Assembly: GCF_000236785.1 (NCBI RefSeq) | Contig: NZ_AGUF01000055.1 | Span: 124,001-188,000 of the forward strand | DNA from: Achromobacter arsenitoxydans SY8 | Lineage (GTDB): Bacteria; Pseudomonadota; Gammaproteobacteria; Burkholderiales; Burkholderiaceae_B | Length of the DNA: 64,000 nt | Reading direction: 5' to 3' | Shown here: piece after piece, positions 17,534 to 25,763 of the stretch | How the letters are laid out: each line of letters opens with the position of its first letter | Position numbering within the stretch: position 1 is the first letter of the stretch | Notes under the pieces: generated by a model | Told to the model about the DNA's origin: nothing | Database searches by the model: none | What the model saw: the letters and a program-made list of their open reading frames with translations, nothing else | Translations under genes and position numbers: made by a program

Positions 17534-17893
17534 TCAGCGGGGCCCCTGGCCCAGCATTGATACCAGCGATTGTTTCAGGCGCGGCGAAAAAATTGGCACC
17601 GTATGCGCAACGCCGCTGCGGTCGATGCCCTCTTTGAGTTGGACAGACTGTCCAAGGAAAATATCCGGCGCGGCGCCGATTTCGATGTAGCGCGCCAGCA
17701 ATTCGTCTACGTGTTCCTGCGCGTCTGCGAGCGTGCTGCTATCGGCCAGCTTGCCTGCGGCGTGGGTCTGCAAAATGCGATGTAAGTCGTCGATGAACAG
17801 GGCCAGAGCGGCCTGTCCGCGACATTGCGGCTGTTCCCAGCCCCAGCCCTGCGGGCCGGCGCCAGTGCCTTGCGATGCTTGTTTCTTCGTCAT
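17534..17893 (-). CDS. Hypothetical protein upstream of the Nif11-like gene
   Basis: A 119-residue soluble protein with AGGA before its ATG. A Gly/Gln-rich N-terminus is followed by a helical central region (ALALFIDDLHRILQTHAAGK, LADAQEHVDELLARYIEIG). I do not recognise it. It is 66 bases upstream of the Nif11-like gene on the same strand with no terminator between, so the two are probably one operon. Confidence 0.6.
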   Translation of the reverse strand: MTKKQASQGTGAGPQGWGWEQPQCRGQAALALFIDDLHRILQTHAAGKLADSSTLADAQEHVDELLARYIEIGAAPDIFLGQSVQLKEGIDRSGVAHTVPIFSPRLKQSLVSMLGQGPR

Positions 17894-18153
17894 GTGCGCA
17901 TCCTAATCCATTGGCGGCAAATACGCGACAGGCGCGCAGGGCCGTGAAATGTCACGGTTCCGTAAGGGTGGTGACGGATTCTCATCAGCGTTGTTACAAG
18001 TCTTGCCCTTGTCATGACGGTCCGTGCACGCCGTCCGCGCCGTGTGGCGACCTGTCCCCGTCGGGGTATGCCATCGGCCAGGAGGACGCTGCGCAAATTG
18101 GGGGCTTTAAGGTATGCTGGATTTTGGTTCCAATGCCCAGACAGGAGATGTTT

Positions 18154-18288
18154 ATGAAGAACAGAGTCTTTCTCGTCATGTTGCTTTCGATTGCTGCGCT
18201 GTCGGCAGGCTGCAATACCATGGCAGGGGCTGGAAAGGACATCCAGCGTGGCGGGGAAAAGATCGAAAACGCCGCGGAAAAGAAGTAG
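18154..18288 (+). CDS. Entericidin A/B family lipoprotein
   Basis: A 44-residue entericidin-like peptide. The signal peptide ends LSAGC with the lipidated Cys at residue 20. The mature part is the family's short helix (NTMAGAGKDIQRGGEKIENA). Enterobacterial EcnA and EcnB form an antidote/toxin pair affecting lysis in stationary phase, but here the gene is single, so that role is not assured. AGGAG lies six bases before the ATG at 18154. A second member of the family is at 44650-44781. Confidence 0.88.
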   Translation: MKNRVFLVMLLSIAALSAGCNTMAGAGKDIQRGGEKIENAAEKK

Positions 18289-18417
18289 GGCGTAGCGTCT
18301 GCGCAGCCGCAGTGACGGCTCAAGGCCACCCGAGAAATGTTGCGGCATTTCAGGCGTGGCCTTTTTGTTGCCGCTGGCATAATCGCGGAAGTTCGAATAC
18401 CAATGGCGGTAAGAAAC

Positions 18418-18849
18418 ATGCGCAAGTCAGTTTGGGTGGGTGTAACGTTGGCGGCCCTGTTGGCCGGCTGCGCGAGCACGGGCGTCTATGAGGCCGAAGA
18501 CGCAAAGAAAGAGACCTTCAGCGTCGATACGGGCTACCAGGCGGCCTTCCGCAGGGCGGGCGAATATGTGCGGACGTGCCACACGCTCGTCAAGCACGCC
18601 TATGGCGTCTCCTACGCATGGCGTCATACCCTGGGCGAGAAGGGCGCGCCCGACGAAATCAAGGTCTTCAAGGTGGGCGAGCCCGCCACGGTGCTGGAAC
18701 TGATATCCGCCGAAGCCGATGGCCCCGCCAAATCCAAGGTCACCGTGACCGTGCTCGGAGAAGGGCGCTGGGATCTGGCCGAGATCGCCGCGGCGCGCCA
18801 GTCGATCCAGAGCGCCACGCCCGTGTGCCGTAGCAGCAGCGGCGGTTGA
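18418..18849 (+). CDS. Putative lipoprotein
   Basis: A 143-residue lipoprotein precursor. The signal peptide MRKSVWVGVTLAALLAGC ends with the lipidated Cys18. The mature domain contains AFRRAGEYVRTCHTLVKHAY and IKVFKVGEPATVLELISAEA, and ends with a Cys and a serine/glycine tail. No function is recognised. In-frame ATGs at 18337 and 18403 exist, but the one at 18418 places the signal peptide correctly. The next small membrane gene starts 4 bases after its stop, so the two are probably co-expressed. Confidence 0.78.
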   Translation: MRKSVWVGVTLAALLAGCASTGVYEAEDAKKETFSVDTGYQAAFRRAGEYVRTCHTLVKHAYGVSYAWRHTLGEKGAPDEIKVFKVGEPATVLELISAEADGPAKSKVTVTVLGEGRWDLAEIAAARQSIQSATPVCRSSSGG

Positions 18850-18852
18850 AGC

Positions 18853-19266
18853 ATGGAAGCCCGCATTCAGCAGATACGCGCCGCAGGCCTGTCGTTCTCG
18901 CTGTTTGCGGGGGCCTTCCGTTTCCTCGGCTGGCTCAATGGCGCTGCGGCGCTGATCCTGGCCGGGTTTTCATTGGGCATCGTGGGCGGAGACATCGCGG
19001 CGCCGGATCTGCAGATTCCGCTGGCGCTGTTCCTGGCAGGGCTATTGGCATCGTGCCTGGGGCTTCTGTTCGCCTATCTGGCGCAGGTCAGTCTGTTGCG
19101 CCAGGGCTACAACGGACATCTGACCCGCGGGCACTGGCCCGCGCAAATGCTGGCGATGATCTGCTATCTCGCCAGCGCGCTGGCCTTCTGCGCCGCGTGC
19201 TGGCTGGCTGTCGGGCAGGCGGCGTCTGATATCACCCAGCCGGCGGCGTACGCACGGCAAACCTAG
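18853..19266 (+). CDS. Small integral membrane protein
   Basis: A 137-residue protein with three hydrophobic helices: around residues 28-48, 58-82 and 102-122. It contains a short basic loop (QVSLLRQGYNGHLTRGHW). No family is recognised. It starts 4 bases after the lipoprotein gene and ends about 90 bases before the aspartate carbamoyltransferase gene. The function is unknown. Confidence 0.65.
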   Translation: MEARIQQIRAAGLSFSLFAGAFRFLGWLNGAAALILAGFSLGIVGGDIAAPDLQIPLALFLAGLLASCLGLLFAYLAQVSLLRQGYNGHLTRGHWPAQMLAMICYLASALAFCAACWLAVGQAASDITQPAAYARQT

Positions 19267-19290
19267 GGTATACCCCTGTGCGCAAAAGAG

Positions 19291-19320
19291 TTGGACTTGT
19301 GTAGGTGTTGGGAATAATAT
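19291..19320 (+). promoter_or_regulatory. Possible promoter of the aspartate carbamoyltransferase gene
   Basis: TTGGAC (19291-19296) and TAATAT (19315-19320) are 18 bases apart. A perfect palindrome GGGTATACCC (19266-19275) lies just upstream. The -10 overlaps the first copy of the repeated palindrome at 19317-19334. The call is by pattern only. Confidence 0.4.
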
Positions 19321-19334
19321 GCGCACAGCGTATA
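19317..19334 (+). promoter_or_regulatory. Palindromic element, copy 1 (promoter proximal)
   Basis: ATATGCGCACAGCGTATA is an imperfect palindrome centred on ACA and placed over the expected transcription start. It matches the element at 19566-19583 at 15 of 18 positions. The downstream gene product has an HTH-like N-terminus, so an operator is a reasonable hypothesis. Confidence 0.4.
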
Positions 19335-19359
19335 TAAATCCTCTTTCTTGGGGCCCGTC

Positions 19360-20652
19360 ATGAGCATCTCCCAGCAAGCCTTTCTGCGCGACGCCATGCG
19401 CCGCCTCAACCTCACCCGCGACGTGTTCGCCACCCGTATTGGCGTGAAACGGCGGGCGCTGGACACCTGGCTGCTGCCCGAAGGGTCGCAGGAATTCCGC
19501 GCGATGCCGGAAGTGGTGCAGCGTTTCGTCAGCGAAATCGTGCAGAACGGCGTCTTGCTGGAAAAATATACGCAGAGCGTACAAGATGGTCCCTTGCGCG
19601 ATCGCATCGCCGTGGAGGGCAAGCACCAGCTTCTGTCCGTGGACCAATTCACCCGGGAATCGGTCGAGGACCTGTTCCGCGTGGCCGACATGATGCAGCC
19701 CATCGCGCGCCGCCAGAAGGTGTCGCGCGTGCTGGAAGGCGCGGTCTTGGGCAACCTGTTCTTCGAGGCCAGCACCCGCACCCGCGTCAGCTTCGGCTCG
19801 GCATTCTGCCGGCTGGGCGGCTCGGTCTGCGACACCACCGGCTTCACGTTTTCGTCGATGGCCAAGGGCGAATCCATCTATGACACCAGCCGCGTCATGA
19901 GCGGCTATGTGGACGCAATGGTGATCCGCCACCCCGACCAGGGGTCGGTCGCTGAATTCGCGCGCGCCACCAACATTCCGGTGGTCAACGGCGGCGACGG
20001 CCCCGGCGAACATCCCAGCCAGGCCTTGCTGGACCTGTACACGATCCTGACCGAGTTCTCGCGCCTGGGCAAATTGCTGGACGGCGCGCATATTGCGATG
20101 GTCGGCGACTTGAAGTACGGCCGCACCGTGCATTCGCTCATCAAGCTGATGGCGCTGTACAAGAACGTGAAGTTCTCGCTGGTGTCGCCCAAGGGCCTGG
20201 AAATGCCGACCTACATCGTCGAGCAGGCCAGCCGCAATGGCAACATCATCGAACAGAAGTCCTCGCTGGCGGAAGGCCTGGCAGGCGCCGACGTGATCTA
20301 TGCCACGCGTGTGCAGAAAGAGCGTTTCGCCAACGAAGAAAACGAAGGCTACACGCCCGACTTCCAGATCAACCGCGCCATCATTGATGCCTATTGCAGC
20401 CCCGAGACCATCGTGATGCATCCGCTGCCGCGCGACAGCCGTCCGGGCGCGAATGACCTCAGCGTGGACCTGAACCATGATCCGCGCCTGGCCATCTTCC
20501 GCCAGACCGACAACGGCATTCCCATCCGCATGGCGATCTTCGCGGTGCTGCTGGGCGTCGAAGGCCTGGTGCAGCATTCGCTGCGCGACGTGACGTGGCA
20601 GCATCCGACGCACATCGGACCCGACGACTCCGTCTTCCACGGCCTGGAATAA
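19360..20652 (+). CDS. pyrB: Aspartate carbamoyltransferase with N-terminal HTH-like domain
   Basis: This enzyme joins carbamoyl phosphate and aspartate to form N-carbamoyl-aspartate, the committed step of pyrimidine synthesis. The protein has 430 residues, well above the usual 300-340 for a catalytic chain. Residues about 5-60 form an HTH-like extension (RLNLTRDVFATRIGVKRRAL). The ATCase domain follows, with the carbamoyl-phosphate loop STRTR at 138-142, GDGPGEHPSQALLDLYT, and the C-terminal HPLPRDSRPGANDLSVD and PIRMAIFAVLLG. No pyrI or pyrC lies nearby. The ATG at 19360 was chosen; a TTG at 19348 is also in frame. The extension could be regulatory or structural. Confidence 0.92.
   Translation: MSISQQAFLRDAMRRLNLTRDVFATRIGVKRRALDTWLLPEGSQEFRAMPEVVQRFVSEIVQNGVLLEKYTQSVQDGPLRDRIAVEGKHQLLSVDQFTRESVEDLFRVADMMQPIARRQKVSRVLEGAVLGNLFFEASTRTRVSFGSAFCRLGGSVCDTTGFTFSSMAKGESIYDTSRVMSGYVDAMVIRHPDQGSVAEFARATNIPVVNGGDGPGEHPSQALLDLYTILTEFSRLGKLLDGAHIAMVGDLKYGRTVHSLIKLMALYKNVKFSLVSPKGLEMPTYIVEQASRNGNIIEQKSSLAEGLAGADVIYATRVQKERFANEENEGYTPDFQINRAIIDAYCSPETIVMHPLPRDSRPGANDLSVDLNHDPRLAIFRQTDNGIPIRMAIFAVLLGVEGLVQHSLRDVTWQHPTHIGPDDSVFHGLE
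19566..19583 (+). promoter_or_regulatory. Palindromic element, copy 2 (inside pyrB)
   Basis: ATATACGCAGAGCGTACA contains the perfect palindrome TACGC-AGA-GCGTA and lies within codons 69-75 of the gene. It repeats the promoter-proximal element 249 bp downstream. Its presence could be chance, since it also encodes protein. Confidence 0.35.
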
Positions 20653-20776
20653 GGGCTTTTCCTCCGGGAGGGCCGCGCCTGCGGCCTTCCCGGTGAGAAT
20701 TCAAGCATAATCCGCGCTGGCTCTAGCGGCGCGTGCTGCCGCCAGACACGCACGCAGATCTTGGGCGGATGATCTT

Positions 20777-22208
20777 ATGTCTTCGAGCAGTACCGATGTT
20801 CCACCTCCTTCGCCATACCCCGATGCGGCCGGCGGTCAGGCCTGCTACCTGAGCGCATCCAACGCCCAGGCCTGGGAAGCGGTCTATCAGTCAGTCGACG
20901 CCTATACGCGCGGCCAGGTCGCGGCTGTGGTGGCCGACAGCGCAACCCAACTGGTGGACGCCTTCTATTCCACCTTGCTCGCCGATGCCGAGGCCGGTCC
21001 ACGGCTTTCCCACGAGATCGTCTCGACCCGCCTGCATAACGGCATGAAGCATTGGCTCAAGGGGCTGCTCTGTGTGCGCGACCAAGGCGATATCGCCAAT
21101 CTGATGGCCACGCAGAAGAAAGTGGGCGAAGTGCATGCGCGCGTGCATATCCCGATTCATCTGGTGATGTCCGGCGCCCGCATCCTCAAGAATGAGATCG
21201 CCCTGCGCCTGCGCGCGAGCGACCTGGACGGCATGGCCGCGTCCGTGGCGACGCAGTACGTCTGTAATCTGTTCGACCTCGCGATCGAACAGATGAGCCG
21301 CGCCTTCATGCGCGACATCAATCGCGGCGCCCGCAACGATGAAGCCTACCGGCTGTTCGCGCTGGGCCAGAACATTTCCACTGAGCGCGAGCGCCAGCGC
21401 GCGGCCTTGCTGGAATGGAGCCAGGCCGTGCTGATCGGTTTGCACTACCGGACGTCCGAGCAGGCCTTGCCGCGCCTCGCCGCGTCCGAATTCGGCCTGT
21501 GGCTGCAGCACAAGGGCGCCGTGCTGTTCGAAAGCGCGCCCGCCTTGCGCCAGATCACCGAGGTCGTGACGCGCCTGGACGACGTGGTGCTGCCGCAGAT
21601 GATGCAGGAGGCGTTGCAGGGCAACGCGATGCCAGGCCAGGTGCGTGAACTGCAGGAACTGGTTGCGCGCATCAAGCATCTGCTCAACGGCCTGTTCGAC
21701 ATGGTGGCCGAGATCGAGAGCGGCAGCGATCCGCTGACTAACGTGCTGAACCGGCGCTTCCTGCCGTCAGTGATTGGCCGCGAAATCTCCATCGCCCGGC
21801 GTCAGCGTTCCAGCTTTTCCGTGCTGTTGCTTGATATCGACCATTTCAAGGCCATCAACGACGCGCATGGGCACTCCGGCGGCGACCAGGTGTTGCGCCA
21901 GTTTGCCGAGGTTGTGCACCAGACGTGCCGGTCCAGTGATTTCGTTTTCCGCTATGGCGGCGAGGAATTTTTTGGTGGTGCTGGTGGATACGGTGCAGGA
22001 GGCGGCCCTTGCCGCCGCCGAGAAGCTCGGCGCGGAAATCCGCCGCCACCGCTTCATGCTTGCCGAGGCGGGTTTCCTGCATGTCACGGCCAGCATCGGT
22101 GTGGCGACCTTCGATGGGCATCCGGACTACGCGTATCTGATCGACCGCGCCGACAAGGCGTTGTATCGCGCCAAGCAGGAAGGCAGGGACCGCAGCGTTG
22201 CGGCATGA
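20777..22208 (+). pseudogene. Globin-coupled diguanylate cyclase, frameshifted at the GGEEF motif
   Basis: Globin-coupled diguanylate cyclases sense oxygen through haem and make cyclic di-GMP from GTP. Residues 25-180 form the globin domain, with a candidate proximal haem ligand His120 ([11 protein letters not shown]) and distal Tyr64. A helical middle region (190-310) leads to the GGDEF domain. There the inhibitory site RSSD sits five residues before GGEEF. The T6 run at 21968-21973 puts the remaining 78 codons in another frame. Removing one T gives a 476-residue protein ending [13 protein letters not shown], very close to the 475-residue Bordetella enzyme BpeGReg. As written, the frame continues to 22438 with unrelated residues. 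This is either a sequencing error or a real inactivation. Confidence 0.85.
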
Positions 22209-22211
22209 AAA

Positions 22212-22240
22212 AAGGCCGCCCAGTACAGGGCGGCCTTATT
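22212..22240 (+). terminator. Intrinsic terminator after the diguanylate cyclase
   Basis: A 10-bp stem (22212-22221 with 22228-22237) with a 6-base loop follows four bases after the restored stop codon at 22208. The T tract is short, but an A run on the left could serve the opposite strand, where rdgC converges. Confidence 0.75.
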
Positions 22241-22277
22241 CATTCCGGCCCGTCGCGGGCGCAAGGGCTTGAAGGGC

Positions 22278-23177
22278 CTACACCTTCTTTTCGCCGCCCA
22301 GGGCTTCGACCAGCTCGGCCATCATCTTGGCCAGTTCGCCGGTCATCAGCATCATGTCGGAATCGAACTTTTCGTCGTCGTTCGCGGCCACGCCTTCGTT
22401 GCCTTCCTTCAGCACATCCAGCGGCGCGACGCGCTTGACGTCAAGGCCTTCGGTCAGCACGAAAGACACCCGATCGGCCCACGTCATGGCCAGGCGGGTG
22501 CACTGCTTGCCCGACTGGATGTGACGGCGCACGTCGTCGGCGTCGATGGAGTGCTTGACGTAGCGGATTGCCGCGCCGCTTTCTCCGGAGGACCGCAGTT
22601 CGGTGTCCTGGTCGATGCTGAAGTTGGAGGGCGCCTCGTCTTCGGCCAGCCATCCGGTCATCGCGGATGCGGGAGATTGAGCCACGTACAGGTTTTCCAG
22701 CGGGAACGGGTCGACGCACTTGGCGAGCAAACCGATGACCTCGTCAGCCTTGGCCGAAGCGGCCGCGTCGATGACCAGCCAATGGTTCTGCGGGTCGATC
22801 CAGACGCGCGTGTCGCGGTACACGCTGAAGGCGCGCGGCAGGAGCTCGTCAGTGACGCGCTCTTTGATTTCCTTCATCTGCTTGCGGCCGGGCTTGTAGC
22901 CTTGCTGCTCTTCGATTTCCTGGGCGCGGGCCTTGGCGACCTGATTCACGACGGTGCCCGGCAGGAGTTTCTTTTCCGCACGCAGGCTGAGCAGAATCTG
23001 GCCATTGACCACATGGGCGAGCCCGCCGTTTTCACGCGGCGGAACCCAGCCCAGGCTTTGCATTTCGAGGTTGTTGCCGGCTTGGTAGGCATGCCGCGCC
23101 AGCGTTTCTTCAAGCTGGTCGCCCGTCAGAGTCCAGGGCGATGAAAGGCGATAAATCTTGAGATTCTTGAACCACAT
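22278..23177 (-). CDS. rdgC: Recombination-associated protein RdgC
   Basis: RdgC is a ring-shaped double-stranded DNA-binding protein that limits RecA filament formation and is associated with nucleoid and replication functions. In Neisseria it affects pilin variation. The 299-residue product is the standard length and begins [20 protein letters not shown]. It contains [20 protein letters not shown] and [20 protein letters not shown], as in the family. The gene is single and convergent with the diguanylate cyclase. recA is about 5 kb away on the other strand. Confidence 0.95.
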   Translation of the reverse strand: MWFKNLKIYRLSSPWTLTGDQLEETLARHAYQAGNNLEMQSLGWVPPRENGGLAHVVNGQILLSLRAEKKLLPGTVVNQVAKARAQEIEEQQGYKPGRKQMKEIKERVTDELLPRAFSVYRDTRVWIDPQNHWLVIDAAASAKADEVIGLLAKCVDPFPLENLYVAQSPASAMTGWLAEDEAPSNFSIDQDTELRSSGESGAAIRYVKHSIDADDVRRHIQSGKQCTRLAMTWADRVSFVLTEGLDVKRVAPLDVLKEGNEGVAANDDEKFDSDMMLMTGELAKMMAELVEALGGEKKV

Positions 23178-23327
23178 GAGCGTCGGCCAAAAGGGTTGAT
23201 TCTATACGACGCAGCGCCTTTGCCGAAGTGATTCCATGCCGCGGTTTCAGGCGACACGTTCTGTCACTGACACGGGCGGGGCGATCCGGTAACGTCCGGC
23301 GCACCCATGTGGAATTGGAGAAAAAAC

Positions 23328-23537
23328 ATGAAGATCATTGGCGCCATCCTGATAGTGCTGGGCGTTGCCGCCCTGGCCTACAAGGGCTTCAGCTACAAGT
23401 CCGAAGAGACGGTCCTGCAGATCGGGTCCGTGAAGGCAACGGCAGAAACCGAGAAGTCGGTCCCGATTCCCACGTGGGCCGGCATTGCCGCTATCGTGGC
23501 GGGTGTGGTGGCGATCGGCGTGGGCATGCGCCGTTGA
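23328..23537 (+). CDS. Small inner-membrane protein (DUF3185-like)
   Basis: A 69-residue protein with two hydrophobic helices, residues 2-18 and 45-66, joined by a polar loop (YKSEETVLQIGSVKATAETE). The layout fits the small DUF3185-type membrane proteins. The ATG at 23328 is preceded by GGAG; an ATG at 23307 would add seven residues. The function is unknown. Confidence 0.65.
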   Translation: MKIIGAILIVLGVAALAYKGFSYKSEETVLQIGSVKATAETEKSVPIPTWAGIAAIVAGVVAIGVGMRR

Positions 23538-23828
23538 TCGTGGCCGGCCCGAATGGCCGGCAGCGCATGTTGTGGGCGGCCGCATTGCGGCCGCCATTCA
23601 TTTGTCCGGCCGCAAAAAAAGCGGCCCGGCTCAATGAAGAGTCGGGCCGGTACGGGAGCACGCAATACCGCGTCATAAAAGGCTCGCGGGGAACGCGGTA
23701 TTGGTGTCAGAACAGCAGCCCTGCAATCGTCTGACAGGGGGATCAATCGTCAGCCGATCTGGCGCAAGGCCGTAATCTGAGCGCTCAGTCTACCGGCGCA
23801 GGTCTGACATGGTCCTGAAAACGCGCGG
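23538..23828. other. Intergenic region with GC-rich inverted repeats, no gene seen
   Basis: About 290 bases. It holds a near-perfect 10-bp inverted repeat around GGCGGCCGCA (23575-23595) and a second hairpin GGCCGC-A7-GCGGCC (23608-23626). Neither is followed by a T run on the plus strand. No open frame with coding character was found. Confidence 0.6.
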
Positions 23829-23832
23829 GGCG

Positions 23833-23859
23833 AAAAAAAAAGCTCCAAGAGGAGCTTTT
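23833..23859 (-). terminator. Intrinsic terminator of the MHS transporter gene
   Basis: On the minus strand a 9-bp stem (23838-23846 with 23851-23859) and a 4-base loop run into eight T residues (plus-strand A tract 23833-23840). It lies about 50 bases after the transporter stop. Confidence 0.85.
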
Positions 23860-23906
23860 GAAAGGCCGGGCAGGCGCAGCAGTCCCGCCCGGCGGGGGAT
23901 GGTCTA

Positions 23907-25583
23907 TCAGGCGTTGATGTCGTTGTCCTTGGATTCGCGCACGAACAGCGTGCCGATGACCAGGGTCATGACCGCGATGATGATCGGGTACCACAGGCCG
24001 TCGTAGATGTTGCCGGTGGCCGCCACCACCGCGAACGCGACGGGAGGCAGGAAGCCGCCGAACCAGCCGTTGCCGATGTGGTAGGGCAGGCTCATCGACG
24101 TGTAGCGGATGCGCGTCGGGAACATTTCCACCAGCATCGCGGCGATCGGGCCGTAGACCATGGTCACGTACAGGACCAGGATGGTCAGCAGGACCACGAC
24201 CATGACGTTGTTGGTCTGGGCGGGATCCGCCTTGGCCGGATAGCCGTGGCTGCGGATGGCGGCGGTCAGGGCCTTGTCGAGTTCGGCGGCCTTCACCTTG
24301 AAGTCGGCCGGCGCCATGGCCTTGCCATCGAAGGACGCGAACTCGTCGTTGCCGATCTTGACGCGCGCCACCGAACCCGCCGGAGCCGCTTCGTTGCGGT
24401 AGTTCACCGAGTTGCGGGCCATGAACGACTTGACCACGTCGCAAGAGCTGGTGAACGACGCCGTGCCTACCGGGTTGAACTGGAACGAGCACGTGCTGGG
24501 GTCGGCGATCACGGTGACCGGGGCGGTCGCTTGCGCCTTTTCCAGCGCCGGGTTGGCGAAGTGCGTCAGTCCCTGGAAGATCGGGAAGTAGGTCGCGGCG
24601 GCGATCAGGCAGCCCGCCATGATGATGGGCTTGCGGCCGATCTTGTCGGACAGCGCGCCGAACACCACAAAGAAGGGCGTGCCAAGCAGGAGCGCGATGG
24701 CGATCAGGATGTTGGCGGTATTGGCGTCGACCTTCAGCGTCTGCGTCAGGAAGAACAGGGCGTAGAACTGGCCCGTGTACCAGACGACGGCCTGGCCGGC
24801 GGTCAAGCCCAGCAGCGCCAGCAGCACGACCTTCAGGTTCTTCCATTGACCGAACGATTCAGCGATCGGCGCCTTGGAACCCTTGCCTTCTTCCTTCATG
24901 CGCTTGAAGGTGGGCGACTCGTTCAATTGCAGCCGGATCCACACCGAGATGCCCAGCAGCACGACCGAGATCAGGAACGGAATGCGCCAGCCCCAGGCCT
25001 TGAAGTCGTCTTCGCCCATGAACGTGCGGATGCCCAGGATGACCAGCAGCGACAGGAACAGGCCCAGCGTCGCGGTGGTTTGAATCCAGGACGTGTAGAA
25101 GCCGCGGCGTCCGTGCGGGGCATGCTCGGCGACGTAGGTCGCCGCGCCGCCGTACTCGCCGCCCAGCGCCAGGCCCTGCAGCAGGCGCAGGATGATCAGG
25201 ATGGCCGGAGCGGCCAGGCCGATGCTGGCGTAGCTGGGCAGGATGCCCACGAGGAACGTGGACAGGCCCATGATCACGATCGTGACCAGGAAGGTGTATT
25301 TGCGTCCGACCAGGTCGCCCAGGCGGCCGAACACCAGTGCGCCGAACGGCCGCACCGCGAAGCCGGCGGCAAAGGCCAGCAGCGCGAAGATGAAGCCTGC
25401 CGTGGGGTTTACGCCGGAAAAGAAGTGTTGGGCGATGATGGCCGCGAGCGAGCCATACAGGTAAAAGTCATACCACTCGAAAACGGTTCCTAGCGAAGAC
25501 GCGAAGATGACCTTGCGTTCCTCCTTGGTCATCGGGCGCGGTTCCGCGGATGGACCGCGGCCTGCCATGGTAGTTGTGCTCAT
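23907..25583 (-). CDS. MFS transporter, metabolite:H+ symporter (MHS) family
   Basis: A 558-residue inner-membrane proton symporter of the major facilitator superfamily. The MHS signatures are FASSLGTVFEWYDFYLYG near the N-terminus, FGRLGDLVGRKYTF between helices 2 and 3, and RLLQGLALGGEYGGAATYVA. Family substrates include dicarboxylates, shikimate, proline/betaine and aromatic acids; which applies here is not visible. An unusual polar insertion of about 110 residues (about 355-460), with two cysteines, interrupts the second half before the last helices. A two-component system on the same strand lies 180 bp upstream and may regulate it. Confidence 0.9.
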   Translation of the reverse strand: MSTTTMAGRGPSAEPRPMTKEERKVIFASSLGTVFEWYDFYLYGSLAAIIAQHFFSGVNPTAGFIFALLAFAAGFAVRPFGALVFGRLGDLVGRKYTFLVTIVIMGLSTFLVGILPSYASIGLAAPAILIILRLLQGLALGGEYGGAATYVAEHAPHGRRGFYTSWIQTTATLGLFLSLLVILGIRTFMGEDDFKAWGWRIPFLISVVLLGISVWIRLQLNESPTFKRMKEEGKGSKAPIAESFGQWKNLKVVLLALLGLTAGQAVVWYTGQFYALFFLTQTLKVDANTANILIAIALLLGTPFFVVFGALSDKIGRKPIIMAGCLIAAATYFPIFQGLTHFANPALEKAQATAPVTVIADPSTCSFQFNPVGTASFTSSCDVVKSFMARNSVNYRNEAAPAGSVARVKIGNDEFASFDGKAMAPADFKVKAAELDKALTAAIRSHGYPAKADPAQTNNVMVVVLLTILVLYVTMVYGPIAAMLVEMFPTRIRYTSMSLPYHIGNGWFGGFLPPVAFAVVAATGNIYDGLWYPIIIAVMTLVIGTLFVRESKDNDINA

Positions 25584-25763
25584 GATGTCTCCTCGTTTTT
25601 TGGCCAGCGGTTTTCCGCCGTGCTTGACCCTCCGCCGGCCGGACCGACATCGAGCTAATCGTCACATTGGGGGTCAAGGCTGACGAGGTTCTGACGGGAC
25701 ACTTACTTGAATCTTAAAATTGAAACAAATGGTAAGCATGCCGGGGAGGGCTAGGGATAGTCC

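Noticed and set aside
19566..19583. LexA box at or in pyrB
   Set aside because: The palindrome does not contain the CTG-N10-CAG spacing. Only recA has a convincing SOS box.
22209..22438. C-terminal 77 codons of the literal diguanylate cyclase reading frame
   Set aside because: The residues after the T6 run have no GGDEF similarity and read past the terminator. They are an artefact of the frameshift.
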